Positions 1 through 8,817 of a stretch of 64,000 nt of DNA are shown here, piece by piece. Every line of letters begins with the position of its first letter. Position 1 is the first letter of the stretch. The position numbers and the translations under genes are program-made. Origin of the DNA: Micromonospora rubida (lineage in GTDB: Bacteria; Actinomycetota; Actinomycetes; Mycobacteriales; Micromonosporaceae); NCBI RefSeq assembly GCF_009908295.1, contig NZ_JAAALO010000002.1, positions 1,029,490 through 1,093,489 on the forward strand, written 5' to 3'. The notes under the pieces were generated by a model. That model was not told where the DNA came from, searched no databases, and worked only from the letters and a program-made list of their open reading frames with translations.

Positions 1-1
1 C

Positions 2-1777
2 TTCACCGAACTGACCCCGCACTGGCTGGTCAGCGGCCGGTCCGCCGCAGGCCGCGCCGCCTTCCTCACCAACGTGCTGCTCGGTCTCTCCGCCCGGTAC
101 GGCCCGGACGAGTTGGTCCTGCACCTGGCCGACCTCGGCGAGGGTGAGTCGTTCGCGGAGTTTCTCCAGACCGAGCGGGACCGGTCCTGGGTGCCCCAGG
201 TCCGTACGGCGGGGATGGCCGCCGACCGGGAGTACGTGCTGGACCTCCTCGGTGAGCTGACCGAGGAAGCCCGGCGGCGGGAGGAGGCCGGGCAGCGCGC
301 CGGCGGGCAGCGGTTCACCGCCCTGCGGGAGCACCAGCCCCTGCCCCGGGTGGTGTGTGTGATCGACAACTTCCCGCTGCTCCTCGCGGACCGGGACTGG
401 CTGGCCGCCGAGGCGACAGTCCGGTTGGACGCCCTGGCTCGCTCGGGCCGGGCGTACGGCGTCCACCTGGTCCTGGCCGGGGAGGGCGACCTCGGGATCG
501 CCGGTGGGCAGACGACCCGCGACTCGATGCTCGGGCAGTTTCCGGTGCGGGTGGCGCTGGCCGGCGGCGGCCCGGTGCTGGAGCCGAGCAACGACGCCGC
601 CGCCGGCCTGCCGGTGGGCAGTGCGGTGGTGAACACGGCGGGCGGGCTCGGCGGGCCCCGGGGCGCGACCCGGGGGCACGAACGGATGGTCCGGTTCCCC
701 GACCCGCACGAGGCCCCGGAGAGTATCGCGAAGCTGCGGCACCGGCTCTGGGAGGCCCGGGCAGAGCGGTCCGCGCCCCCGGTCGTCTTCGCCGGCTGGG
801 CGCGTCCGCTGTTGCGCAACGATCCCCGCTACCGGGCTGCCTTCGCGGGCCGGGCGCGAGGTCCGGCTGCCCTGCTCGGCCGTGCGGTGGACCTGTCCCG
901 GTCGACGGTGGCGGTGCCGATCGGCCCGGCCGCCGGCCGCAACATCGCAGTCCTTGGCCCAGGGGCGGAGGCCGCCACACTGCTCGCGACTGCGGCCCGC
1001 AGCGTCGCCGCGCACCACCGGCCCGGCACGGGACGGTTCGTCGTGGCCACGCTCTGCGCCGATGCGGTGCCGGTGGCCGACGCGCTCGCCAGCGACCTCG
1101 CCGGCCAGCATCGGGTGGACCGGGTCGGCCTGCCGGGCCTGCTCGCCGCACTGGACGTCGACGAGCCGGGATACCTGGTGGTCTTCGGTCTCGACGGACC
1201 CGCCCCGCAGGAACTGCCGCCGGACCGGCTGCGGGCCCTGCTGCGGGAGGGCCCTCCGGCCGGTCGGCACCTGCTCGGCTGGTGGCGCACGGTGCCGCCG
1301 TTCACGGCGGTCATCCAGGCCGGGGACGAGGTCGACAAACTCGCTGCCGTCGTGGCGGTGGGTGTGCCGGGGACGCAGCTCGCGGCGGTGTTCGGCCACC
1401 CGGTGCAGTGGCGTCCCCGCACGAACCGGGCCGTGCTCTGGGACGGCCCGGACGAGCGGGGCGTCCTCCTGGTGCCGTTCGCCGAGCCCTCGGCGGGACC
1501 CGCCCCCGGGAACGGGCCCGACGCCGCGAACGGGCCCGACGCCGCGAACGGAACCGCCCCCGCGAACGGGCCCGACGCCGCGAACGGGCCCGACGCCGCG
1601 AACGGAACCGCCCCCGAGGACGGAACCGACGCCGCGAACAAGACCGCACCCGGGACCGACGCCGCGAACGAGGCCGGAGGCGCGGACGCGGCCGAGGCCA
1701 CAGACAGGGCCGGCGACGGCAGCAGGGCCAGGGACGGCAGCAGGGCCGACGCCACCGGGACCGGGGAGAGCGGATGA
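2..1777 (+). CDS. FtsK/SpoIIIE (EccC-like) ATPase, 3' part only
   Basis: The gene starts before the window; its frame is open from base 2. The 591 visible residues carry two ATPase-like modules of the FtsK/SpoIIIE class used in type VII secretion. The first has GRSAAGRA (residues 12-19), with R where the Walker A lysine should be, and a Walker B-like VVCVIDN (117-123). The second has VLGPGAEAATLL (317-328) in place of GxxxxGKS. Both modules therefore look unable to hydrolyse ATP normally; any active module would lie upstream. The last 90 or so residues are a low-complexity Asn-Gly-Pro-Asp-Ala tail coded by DNA repeats. The stop overlaps the next start (ATGA). A role in a membrane secretion complex is inferred. 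Confidence 0.75.
   Translation, partial: FTELTPHWLVSGRSAAGRAAFLTNVLLGLSARYGPDELVLHLADLGEGESFAEFLQTERDRSWVPQVRTAGMAADREYVLDLLGELTEEARRREEAGQRAGGQRFTALREHQPLPRVVCVIDNFPLLLADRDWLAAEATVRLDALARSGRAYGVHLVLAGEGDLGIAGGQTTRDSMLGQFPVRVALAGGGPVLEPSNDAAAGLPVGSAVVNTAGGLGGPRGATRGHERMVRFPDPHEAPESIAKLRHRLWEARAERSAPPVVFAGWARPLLRNDPRYRAAFAGRARGPAALLGRAVDLSRSTVAVPIGPAAGRNIAVLGPGAEAATLLATAARSVAAHHRPGTGRFVVATLCADAVPVADALASDLAGQHRVDRVGLPGLLAALDVDEPGYLVVFGLDGPAPQELPPDRLRALLREGPPAGRHLLGWWRTVPPFTAVIQAGDEVDKLAAVVAVGVPGTQLAAVFGHPVQWRPRTNRAVLWDGPDERGVLLVPFAEPSAGPAPGNGPDAANGPDAANGTAPANGPDAANGPDAANGTAPEDGTDAANKTAPGTDAANEAGGADAAEATDRAGDGSRARDGSRADATGTGESG
1511..1664 (+). repeat. 18-bp tandem repeat coding a low-complexity tail
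   Basis: Units of 18 bp (AACGGGCCCGACGCCGCG) repeat in frame. Two identical units followed by a variant unit (AACGGAACCGCCCCCGCG) form a 54-bp higher-order unit that occurs twice (1511-1564, 1565-1618) and then decays. It encodes NGPDAA/NGTAPA repeats at the C-terminus of the FtsK-like protein. Slippage could change its length between strains. Confidence 0.85.
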
Positions 1778-2577
1778 GCCGGGAGCCGACCAGCGTCGCC
1801 GATACGGCGACGGCTGCCGCCCCGGCCAGGCAGCGCTCCGGTGCCGATCCCGCGCCGCTCCGTCCCGCCGACGGCGCGGCCGCCTGGACGGAGTATGTCG
1901 CCGCTGCCCGGCAGCTCGACGGCGTACGCCGGGGCGCGGCGACCGCCGCGACGGAGCAGGCCCGCGCGGTCCAGGCCGCCCGGGAGGAATTGACCGCGGT
2001 ACGCGAGCGACTCGCCCCGCAGCGGTCCCGGCTGCGGGAGCTGGGCGTACCCCCGATGGTGCTGATGCCGTCGCCGCCCGAGCTGACGGAGGCGGCCCGG
2101 AGCATGGTGGCTGGGCCGACGGCGGTGCTGGGCGCGCTGCGGGCGGCCCGGGACTGGGCGGACGCGGCGGACGGCGTGCTGGCCGCGCGCAGCACGCTCC
2201 GCCCGGCGGTCTGGCCGCCGCGGGTCCGCAACCTGCTGGTGTACGGGCCGTTGGCGCTGGTCGTACCGCTGCTCCAGGTGGCGCTCTACCTGGCCACCGG
2301 CACCGGTCCAGCGAGCGTGGCCGCCCTGGTCTGCGGGGTGCCGATGCCGGCGGCTGCCTTCGTCGCCGGCTGGCTCGCCGTCGGCCGGCTCTTCGACGGG
2401 GCAACCGGTCCTGCGGCGGCCGGGGAAGCCACCCACCGGACGTCGAGCCCGGGTACGTTGCCGGACCCGACGACCGGTGGCCGGTTGGACCGGACGCCCC
2501 GGTGGGGTGCCCTGGTGTGCCTCGTCCCGGCGGTGTCGACCACAGCGGGGCTCGTTCTGGCGATGCTGGCCGGCTGA
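1774..2577 (+). CDS. Coiled-coil and membrane protein coupled to the FtsK-like gene
   Basis: This 267-residue protein starts at an ATG overlapping the stop of the FtsK-like gene (ATGA), so the two are probably translated in a coupled way. Residues 55-90 form a charged helical stretch (EQARAVQAAREEL) likely to be a coiled coil. Three hydrophobic segments follow at about 154-175, 181-205 and 245-265, so the protein is membrane anchored with a cytoplasmic N-terminus of about 150 residues. I do not recognise the family. The context suggests a partner subunit of the upstream ATPase, which is inference. Confidence 0.7.
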   Translation: MSREPTSVADTATAAAPARQRSGADPAPLRPADGAAAWTEYVAAARQLDGVRRGAATAATEQARAVQAAREELTAVRERLAPQRSRLRELGVPPMVLMPSPPELTEAARSMVAGPTAVLGALRAARDWADAADGVLAARSTLRPAVWPPRVRNLLVYGPLALVVPLLQVALYLATGTGPASVAALVCGVPMPAAAFVAGWLAVGRLFDGATGPAAAGEATHRTSSPGTLPDPTTGGRLDRTPRWGALVCLVPAVSTTAGLVLAMLAG

Positions 2578-2592
2578 CCCGCCCGGCGGGTC
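2576..2592 (+). terminator. Small hairpin at a convergent gene end
   Basis: GACCCG (2576-2581) pairs with CGGGTC (2587-2592) across a 5-nt loop. It overlaps the last base of the plus-strand stop codon and lies between that gene and folE, which converge. There is no T-run, as is common in actinomycetes. A weak terminator at best. Confidence 0.35.
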
Positions 2593-2637
2593 GAACGCGG
2601 CGCTACCCGGTGGCCTCCGCCTGGGAAATCCCCGCGG

Positions 2638-3228
2638 TCAGCGGTGGATGATCAGCGCCATCGCCTCGGCCCGGGACTTCGCGTCGTACTGAAGCGTCCC
2701 GCGCACCGCCGAGGTGATGGTCTTCGCCCCGGACTTCTGGATGCCGCGCATCGCCATGCACATGTGCTCGCACTCGAGCACCACCACGACGCCGCGCGGG
2801 GCCAGCTTGCTCATGAGCAGGTCGGCGATCTGCGAGGTGAGCCGCTCCTGCACCTGGGGACGGCGGGCGAAGACCTCGACCAGCCGGGCCAGCTTGGACA
2901 GGCCGGTGATCCGGCCGTCCGTTCCGGGGATGTACCCGATGTGGGCGCTGCCCCGGAACGGGAGCAGGTGGTGCTCGCACAGGCTCATCACGTCGATGTC
3001 CCGGACGAGCACCAACTCCTCGTGGTTGGCCTCGAAGGTGGTGCTGAGCACCTGCGCCGGGTCGACCCGCAGGCCGGCGAAGAGCTCGGCGTACGCGCGG
3101 GCGACCCGGGCCGGGGTCTTGACGAGCCCGTCGCGGTCGGGGTCCTCCCCGACCGCGATCAGGATCTCGCGTACCGCCTTCTCGATCCGGGGCAGGTCGA
3201 CGGCCTCCTCGACCGGTCGCCCGGTCAA
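2638..3228 (-). CDS. folE: GTP cyclohydrolase I
   Basis: FolE converts GTP to 7,8-dihydroneopterin triphosphate, the first step of tetrahydrofolate synthesis. The family signatures are clear: the zinc-ligand region [34 protein letters not shown] and the second zinc cysteine in LECEHMCM. The start is uncertain. The shortest ORF begins at TTG (3228), giving 196 residues. The frame continues upstream without a stop, and related proteins carry an N-terminal stretch like the one coded there ([14 protein letters not shown], from about 3336). No ATG, GTG or TTG is available for that form, so a CTG at 3339 overlapping the ftsH stop is a possible real start. It lies directly downstream of ftsH and is probably co-transcribed. 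Confidence 0.95.
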   Translation of the reverse strand: MTGRPVEEAVDLPRIEKAVREILIAVGEDPDRDGLVKTPARVARAYAELFAGLRVDPAQVLSTTFEANHEELVLVRDIDVMSLCEHHLLPFRGSAHIGYIPGTDGRITGLSKLARLVEVFARRPQVQERLTSQIADLLMSKLAPRGVVVVLECEHMCMAMRGIQKSGAKTITSAVRGTLQYDAKSRAEAMALIIHR

Positions 3229-3335
3229 CTTGCCGTTGACCAGGCGCGCGGCGAGGTAGTCCAGCCCGTCGGTATCGGGCTCGGTCGACGAGGCTCCCTG
3301 GGTGAGAACCTCGGGACCGACCTTCGGGTCGGTGC

Positions 3336-5351
3336 TCAGTGCGTACCGTCCGAGTTGTTCGAGCTGGGCGTGCCGCCGCCGACGGAAGCGCCGTCGGCCT
3401 GGGCCTGCGCCTTGAGCGCGTCCTTCTCGGTCGGGGTGAGCACCGGGGGCTCGGTGGAGGGCTGACGCTTGCCGAAGCCGTTGTACGGGGCCATCGGCGG
3501 GCGCTTCACCACCCGAGCAGCGATCCGGGCCATGTCGGCCGTGGAGAGGGTCTCCTTCTCGATCAGCTCGAGCACGATGCTGTCCAGGACGTCCCGGTAC
3601 TCCACCAGGATCTCCCAGGCCTCGTCGTGGGCCAGCTCGATCAACGCCCGCATCTCGTTGTCGATCTCGGCGGCGACCGTGTCGGAGTAGTCCCGCTCGT
3701 GGCCCATGTTGCGGCCGAGGAACGGCTCGTCCCCGCTGGTGCCGTACTTGATCGCGCCGAGCTTGGAGCTCATGCCGTACTGGGTGATCATCGCGCGGGC
3801 CAGCCCGGTGGCCTTCTCGATGTCGTTTCCGGCACCGGTGGTCGGCTCGTGGAACACCAGTTCCTCGGCGGCCCGGCCGCCCAGCGCGTACGCCAGGGTG
3901 TCGATCATCTCGGCGCGGGTCTGGGTGTACTTGTCTTCGGTCGGCAGCACCAGGGTGTGGCCCAGCGAGCGGCCACGGGACAGGATCGTCACCTTGTGCA
4001 CCGGCGCGGCGTGCGGCAGCGCCCAGGCGACCAGTGCGTGCCCGGCCTCGTGGTACGCGGTGATCTTCTTCTCCTGGTCGCCCATCACCCGGGTCCGACG
4101 CTGCGGGCCGGCAATCACCCGGTCGATCGACTCCTCCAGGGAGTCGTTGCTGATCGCCCGCTGGTCCTTGCGGGCGGTGAGCAGCGCGGACTCGTTGATC
4201 ACGTTGGCCAGGTCGGCGCCGCTGAAGCCGGGGGTCCGCCGGGCCACCGCGTCGAGGTCGACGTCGGGGGCGAACGGCTTGCCCTTGGCGTGCACCCGCA
4301 GGATCGCCTTGCGGCCCTCCATGTCGGGGGCGTCCACCGGGATCTGCCGGTCGAAGCGGCCCGGGCGCAGCAGCGCCGGGTCGAGGATGTCCGGCCGGTT
4401 GGTGGCGGCGATCAGGATGACCCCGCCCTTGGTGTCGAAGCCGTCCATCTCGACGAGCAGCTGGTTGAGCGTCTGCTCGCGCTCGTCGTGACCGCCGCCC
4501 ATGCCGGCGCCGCGGTGGCGGCCGACGGCGTCGATCTCGTCGACGAAGACGATCGCCGGGGCGTTCGTCTTGGCCTGCTCGAAGAGGTCACGGACCCGGC
4601 TGGCGCCGACGCCGACGAACATCTCCACGAAGTCCGAGCCGGAGATCGAGTAGAACGGCACCCCGGCCTCGCCGGCGACGGCGCGGGCCAGCAGCGTCTT
4701 ACCGGTGCCGGGCGGACCGAAGAGCAGCACGCCCTTCGGGATCTTGGCGCCCAGGGCCTGGTACTTCGCCGGGTTCTGCAGGAAGTCCTTGATCTCGTGC
4801 AGCTCCTCGACGGCCTCCTCGGCGCCCGCGACGTCCGCGAAGGTCGTCTTCGGGGTGTCCTTGGTGATCATCTTCGCCTTGGACTTGCCGAAGTTGAGCA
4901 CCCGGGAGCCGCCGCCCTGCATCTGCGACATGAAGAACAGCAGCAGGAGCACGAGCAACGCGATGGGGAGCAGGTTGACCAGCAGGCTCACCCAGACGCT
5001 GTCGGACGACACCTTGGTGTCGGCCGGTCCGGTGATCCGGTTGGCCGCCTTGGCGTCGAGGACCTCGTTCCAGACCTGGCCGCCCACCTCGTACGGGAAC
5101 TGGGCCTCGATCCGATCGGTGTTGGTATCACCGAACTTGGTCTTGCTCTCCAGGTCGAGTTGGAGCGTCTGCTCCTTGTCCTGGAAGACCGCCTTCTTGA
5201 TCTTGGCGGTATGCAGCTGGTCGAGCGCAACGGAAGTGTCCACGCGGTGGTAGCTGGGACCACTGGTGAACAGCTGACTGAGCACAACGGCGCCGAGGAT
5301 GACCAGGATGATCCAGACCACCGGTCGGCGGAAGAAACGCGTACGTTCCAT
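3336..5351 (-). CDS. ftsH: ATP-dependent zinc metalloprotease FtsH
   Basis: FtsH is a membrane-anchored hexameric AAA+ protease that degrades misfolded membrane proteins and regulatory targets. The 671 residues show an N-terminal membrane segment ([18 protein letters not shown]), an extracytoplasmic domain, a second segment ([14 protein letters not shown]), Walker A GPPGTGKT, Walker B IVFVDEID, the second region of homology ([17 protein letters not shown]) and the protease motif HEAGH. The ATG at 5351 gives the family's usual N-terminus [10 protein letters not shown]. The frame is open further upstream but that extension lacks FtsH-like sequence. It is followed immediately by folE and is preceded by a 378-nt leader region. 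Confidence 0.96.
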   Translation of the reverse strand: MERTRFFRRPVVWIILVILGAVVLSQLFTSGPSYHRVDTSVALDQLHTAKIKKAVFQDKEQTLQLDLESKTKFGDTNTDRIEAQFPYEVGGQVWNEVLDAKAANRITGPADTKVSSDSVWVSLLVNLLPIALLVLLLLFFMSQMQGGGSRVLNFGKSKAKMITKDTPKTTFADVAGAEEAVEELHEIKDFLQNPAKYQALGAKIPKGVLLFGPPGTGKTLLARAVAGEAGVPFYSISGSDFVEMFVGVGASRVRDLFEQAKTNAPAIVFVDEIDAVGRHRGAGMGGGHDEREQTLNQLLVEMDGFDTKGGVILIAATNRPDILDPALLRPGRFDRQIPVDAPDMEGRKAILRVHAKGKPFAPDVDLDAVARRTPGFSGADLANVINESALLTARKDQRAISNDSLEESIDRVIAGPQRRTRVMGDQEKKITAYHEAGHALVAWALPHAAPVHKVTILSRGRSLGHTLVLPTEDKYTQTRAEMIDTLAYALGGRAAEELVFHEPTTGAGNDIEKATGLARAMITQYGMSSKLGAIKYGTSGDEPFLGRNMGHERDYSDTVAAEIDNEMRALIELAHDEAWEILVEYRDVLDSIVLELIEKETLSTADMARIAARVVKRPPMAPYNGFGKRQPSTEPPVLTPTEKDALKAQAQADGASVGGGTPSSNNSDGTH

Positions 5352-5729
5352 GCTGTCGTCGAGCGCCGAGGCGCCCGCATCCTCCTGATCGACGTCCTGA
5401 CCGTCTGAATGGCTTGTCGCCGCCGAGGCGGCGGCCGGAGCCGCCGTGCGGGCCGGCCTCGACCCCGGGGCGCGCAACTGCCGCACCACGGTCACTCGAC
5501 GGTACACCGTGCGCGCGACATGTGAGCCTGCGAGCCCAGCAGTTACGCGTAAGGCGAACCGGGTTTCAGCCGGCGTGGCGGGAGTTCTGCACCCGGCCAT
5601 CCGACCGCCCGGTCAAGCGGGTCGAAGGACCGGGCGTAGAGGGCAACTCCACACCACCGACCCCTACCGTAGACCGATCAGCTGAGAGCGCGCTGAACGT
5701 CCGCTTGACGGGTGCCGGACGAACGGGCC
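5352..5729. promoter_or_regulatory. ftsH upstream region with two palindromes
   Basis: No convincing gene lies in this 378-nt stretch between ftsH and hpt, both on the minus strand. It holds a perfect 10-bp palindrome TTACGCGTAA (5543-5552) and a 7-bp-stem hairpin (CGCCGCC/GGCGGCG, 5418-5433) inside the probable ftsH leader. An AGGAGG directly touching an out-of-frame ATG lies near 5380. The ftsH promoter probably sits here; I cannot place the -10/-35 boxes with confidence. Confidence 0.4.
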
Positions 5730-6302
5730 TCACGCCCGGGCGTAGACCTCGGGCTTGAGCACTCCGACGTAGGGCAGCTCGCGGTACCGCTCGCCGAAGT
5801 CGAGGCCATAGCCGACGACGAACTCGGTCGGGATGTCGAACCCGACGTACTTCACCGGCACCGGGACCTTGACCGCGTCCGGCTTGCGGAACAGGGCGAC
5901 GACCTCGACGCTGGCCGCCGAGCGCGACTCCAGGTAGCGCAGCAGCCAGGAGAGGGTGAGCCCGGAGTCGACGATGTCCTCGATGACCACCACGTGCCGT
6001 CCGGCGATGTCGCGGTCCAGGTCCTTGAGGATCCGGACCACGCCAGAGGAGGTGGTGCCCTGGCCGTACGACGAGATGGCCATGAAGTCCAGCTCGGCGG
6101 GGGGGCCCTGCCGGCCCAGCGCCCGGGCGAAGTCGGCCATGAACATGACCGCGCCCTTGAGCACGCAGACGAGCAGGAGCCCATCGACGCCGGCGTAGTC
6201 AGCCGAGACCTGCTTGGCCAGCTCCGCCGTCTTCTCGCGGATCTGCGCCTCGGAAATGATCACGTGGTCGATGTCGGCGTCGTACCAGGAGCCGTCAGCC
6301 AT
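5730..6302 (-). CDS. hpt: Hypoxanthine phosphoribosyltransferase
   Basis: This enzyme salvages hypoxanthine and guanine by transferring them to PRPP to make IMP and GMP. The 190-residue protein has the PRPP-binding motif VVVIEDIVDSG, the CVLKGAVMFMADFAR stretch after the N-terminal domain, and the late KYVGFDIP and VGYGLDF segments typical of bacterial HPRTs. The start MADGSWYDADIDHV at 6302 is chosen because it matches the usual N-terminus; upstream in-frame residues look unrelated. The tilS - hpt - ftsH - folE order is a familiar actinobacterial neighbourhood, here interrupted by a GlxA-type regulator gene on the other strand. Confidence 0.95.
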   Translation of the reverse strand: MADGSWYDADIDHVIISEAQIREKTAELAKQVSADYAGVDGLLLVCVLKGAVMFMADFARALGRQGPPAELDFMAISSYGQGTTSSGVVRILKDLDRDIAGRHVVVIEDIVDSGLTLSWLLRYLESRSAASVEVVALFRKPDAVKVPVPVKYVGFDIPTEFVVGYGLDFGERYRELPYVGVLKPEVYARA

Positions 6303-6401
6303 GACTCCTAGCCTGCCGTACGCCGGATGCCCTTCGTCGGCGGGGCCGCCCCTTTCGACGCGGTCCCGCCGGGATTTTCTACGCATCCGGCGCGAACCGG
6401 G

Positions 6402-6539
6402 TCAGCAGATACTGGATCGCCACCGGCGACCCTCGTCGGTGGGCTTCCAGTCGGCCGAGTCCCGGGTGTCGGCGACGAGGCCGAAGGCCGACGCGACGAC
6501 GAGGAGGAGCAGGAAGAGCAGGAACGGCAGGAAGGCCAT
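6402..6539 (-). CDS. Small single-helix membrane protein, hypothetical
   Basis: A 45-residue ORF begins MAFLPFLLFLLLLVV, one clear hydrophobic helix (residues 2-20), and ends in a charged tail (ADTRDSADWKPTDEGRR). It lies in the 388-nt stretch between hpt and the GlxA-type regulator. The helix-then-charged-tail architecture and sensible codon use suggest a real small protein rather than noise, but there is only a weak purine stretch upstream as a ribosome site. Function unknown. Confidence 0.45.
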   Translation of the reverse strand: MAFLPFLLFLLLLVVASAFGLVADTRDSADWKPTDEGRRWRSSIC

Positions 6540-6690
6540 GGCGGCGCTCGCTTTCGCGGGGTTTTCGGATGTTTTCGCCGCCGGTGCGCACCGGACTGGA
6601 ACCAGTCTGCGCGCCTGCTCACACACCGGACAGTGGCAGTTATGCCACCCGACCTCGATTTTCTGCCACCCGTACGGTTACCCTCGTCAC

Positions 6691-7653
6691 ATGCTCCGAT
6701 CCGTCGCCGTCCTCGCGCTCGACGGGGTGGCCCCGTTCGAGCTGGGGGTGCTCGCCGAGGTCTTCGGCACCGACCGGACCGCCGACGGCTTCCCCGGTTA
6801 CCGGTTCACCGTCTGCACGTCCGACGGCGCCCAGGTGCGTACCTCCGCCGGGTTCCACCTCACCCCGCACGCCGACCTCGGGCCCATCGAGGACGCCGAC
6901 CTGGTCGCGGTGCCCGCGCACAGCGGCGACACGGCCACGCCTCCCGCCGTACTGGACGCGCTGCGCCGGGCCGACGCGCGCGGCGCGTACGTGCTGAGCG
7001 TCTGCTCCGGGGCCTTCGTGCTCGGCGCGGCCGGGCTGCTCGACGACCGGGAGTGCACCACCCACTGGCGGTACGTCGACGAGTTGCAGCGCCGCCACCC
7101 CCGGGCCCGGGTCCGGTGCAACTCGCTCTACGTGGCCGACGGCCGGCTACTCACCAGCGCCGGCACGGCCGCCGGCATCGACGCCTGTCTCCACCTGGTA
7201 CGTGAGGAGCACGGCTCGGCCACCGCCACCCGGCTGGCCCGCCGGATGGTCGTCCCGCCGCACCGCGACGGCGGCCAGTCCCAGTACGTCGAGGCGCCCA
7301 TCCCGAAGGCCCCCGAGGCACCAACCCTGGAACCGGTGCTGGAGTGGCTGATGGGTCACCTGGACCGCCCCGTCACCGTCGACGGGCTGGCCACCCGGGC
7401 CGGGATGACCCCACGCACCTTCGCCCGCCGGTTCCGCGCCGAGACCGGCACCACGCCCCACGACTGGCTGACCAACCAGCGGGTGCTGCTGGCCCGGCGG
7501 CTGCTGGAGGAGACCGGCCTGAGCGTGGAGGGCGTGGCCGGCCGGGCCGGCTTCGGCGACGCGGCGACCCTGCGCCACCACTTCACCCGCCGGCTGGGCA
7601 CCACCCCGCACACCTACCGGGCCACCTTCCGCGACCGCGCTACGACCGGCTGA
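6691..7653 (+). CDS. GlxA-family transcriptional regulator (DJ-1/PfpI + AraC)
   Basis: This 320-residue protein joins an N-terminal DJ-1/PfpI-like domain (residues 1-170) to a C-terminal AraC-type DNA-binding domain (about 215-315). The first domain has VAVLALDGVAPFELGV and the elbow SVCSGAFVLGAAGLL with the Cys where class I amidotransferases keep the nucleophile; in regulators it serves as a sensor. The second has two helix-turn-helix segments: VDGLATRAGMTPRTFARRF and VEGVAGRAGFGDAATLRHHF. The ATG at 6691 gives the standard start. It is divergent from hpt, and its target genes cannot be told from the sequence. Confidence 0.88.
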   Translation: MLRSVAVLALDGVAPFELGVLAEVFGTDRTADGFPGYRFTVCTSDGAQVRTSAGFHLTPHADLGPIEDADLVAVPAHSGDTATPPAVLDALRRADARGAYVLSVCSGAFVLGAAGLLDDRECTTHWRYVDELQRRHPRARVRCNSLYVADGRLLTSAGTAAGIDACLHLVREEHGSATATRLARRMVVPPHRDGGQSQYVEAPIPKAPEAPTLEPVLEWLMGHLDRPVTVDGLATRAGMTPRTFARRFRAETGTTPHDWLTNQRVLLARRLLEETGLSVEGVAGRAGFGDAATLRHHFTRRLGTTPHTYRATFRDRATTG

Positions 7654-7696
7654 CCACCGCCGCCGGCCGGTTCCCGCCCACCGCCAACAGCCAAGC

Positions 7697-7722
7697 GGCC
7701 GACCTCAGCCGCTCGGTCGGCC
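7697..7722. terminator. Hairpin between convergent genes
   Basis: GGCCGACC (7697-7704) pairs perfectly with GGTCGGCC (7715-7722) across a 10-nt loop. It lies between the GlxA-type regulator (ends 7653) and tilS (ends 7743), which converge, so it could stop transcription from both sides. There is no T-run. Confidence 0.5.
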
Positions 7723-7742
7723 CGGTCGGTGGCGGCGAGCCG

Positions 7743-8807
7743 TCAGGCAATCGGGTCGGTGGCCGCGAGCCGGCCGGCGCGGCGGACCACCCGGATGCCA
7801 CCGGGCAGATGGGTCGCGCCCTGTCCCCGCCAGTCGGTGACCAGCGCGTCCAGCGCGGCGACGTGCCGGTGGGACAGCGCGGCGGGCGCCGCGCCGAGTT
7901 CCCGGGCCCAGGCGTGCAACACCCGGGTCCGGACCGCCGGGGCGAGCCCGGCCAGCCCCTCGACCGACAGCCCGCCCCCGGGCACCCGCACATCCGCCGG
8001 CGGCGGCCCGCCCGCCCCGCCGACGGCGGCGGCCGGATCGGCCAGAACCGCAGGGTCAGGCGGGGCCAGGGCGGCGGCGGCCAGGGCGTCGAGGGCGGCG
8101 GTGTCGGTGGCCACCAGGCGGGCAGTCCGGGCGAGGTTGTCCAGCACGGCGGGGCCGAGCGCCCGGACCAGCGCGGGCAGCACGTCGGCCCGGACCCGGG
8201 ACCGGGCGTACGAGGGGTCGGTGTTGTGCGGGTCCTCCCACGGGGTCAGCCCGAGGGCGGCGCACGCCTTGCGGGTCTGCTCCCGGGTCACGTCGAGCAG
8301 GGGGCGCAGCAGCGGCACCCCGGACAGGTCCCGGCGGGGGGGCATCCCGGCCAGCCCTCGCGGGCCGGCGCCCCGGGCCAGCGCGAGCAGCACCGTCTCC
8401 GCCTGGTCGTCGCGGGTGTGCCCGGTGAGCAGTGCCGCCGCCCCGTGCCGCCGGGCCGCCTCGACCAGCGCCTGGTAGCGGGCCTGGCGGGCGGCTGCCT
8501 CCGGCCCACCGGGACGGCCGGCGACGTCGACCCGGACCGCCTCGGCCGGCGTGAACCCGGCCGTGGCCGCCCAGTCCGCCACGGCGGCGGCCCGCCGGTC
8601 AGAGCCGGCCTGGAGGGCGTGGTCGACGGTGACGAGTCCGGCCCGCCGGCCGAGCCGGGGCGCGACGAACGCCGTGGCGGCGGCCAGGGCGAGCGAGTCG
8701 GCCCCGCCCGAGCAGGCGACCAGCACCGGCCCGTCCCCGGCCAGCGCGGTCAGCGCGCGGCGGACCGCGAGTCGGACCGCGGCGACCGACGGGGCGAGCG
8801 CGGCCAT
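7743..8807 (-). CDS. tilS: tRNA(Ile)-lysidine synthetase
   Basis: TilS attaches lysine to the wobble C of the AUA-reading tRNA-Ile, changing both its decoding and its charging. The 354-residue protein has the PP-loop ATP-binding motif ACSGGADSLALA near the N-terminus, followed by VTVDHALQ, TGHTRDDQAETVL, and the RSRVRADVLPAL region, all TilS hallmarks. MAALAPSV at 8807 is chosen as start because the upstream in-frame residues are low-complexity. The stop of the upstream DUF2342 gene is 10 bp away, so these two probably form an operon leading towards hpt. Confidence 0.93.
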   Translation of the reverse strand: MAALAPSVAAVRLAVRRALTALAGDGPVLVACSGGADSLALAAATAFVAPRLGRRAGLVTVDHALQAGSDRRAAAVADWAATAGFTPAEAVRVDVAGRPGGPEAAARQARYQALVEAARRHGAAALLTGHTRDDQAETVLLALARGAGPRGLAGMPPRRDLSGVPLLRPLLDVTREQTRKACAALGLTPWEDPHNTDPSYARSRVRADVLPALVRALGPAVLDNLARTARLVATDTAALDALAAAALAPPDPAVLADPAAAVGGAGGPPPADVRVPGGGLSVEGLAGLAPAVRTRVLHAWARELGAAPAALSHRHVAALDALVTDWRGQGATHLPGGIRVVRRAGRLAATDPIA

Positions 8808-8817
8808 CGGCGTACGG

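Noticed and set aside
1511..1664. Regular repeats that could suggest a CRISPR array
   Set aside because: Units are contiguous without spacers and are in frame inside a gene.
5374..5389. AGGAGG touching an ATG upstream of ftsH
   Set aside because: There is no spacer between the Shine-Dalgarno sequence and the ATG, and the frame it opens runs out of phase through ftsH.
3339..5408. A 689-codon open frame opposite ftsH
   Set aside because: Mirror frame of a well-supported gene, rich in His, Val and Gly with no domain.
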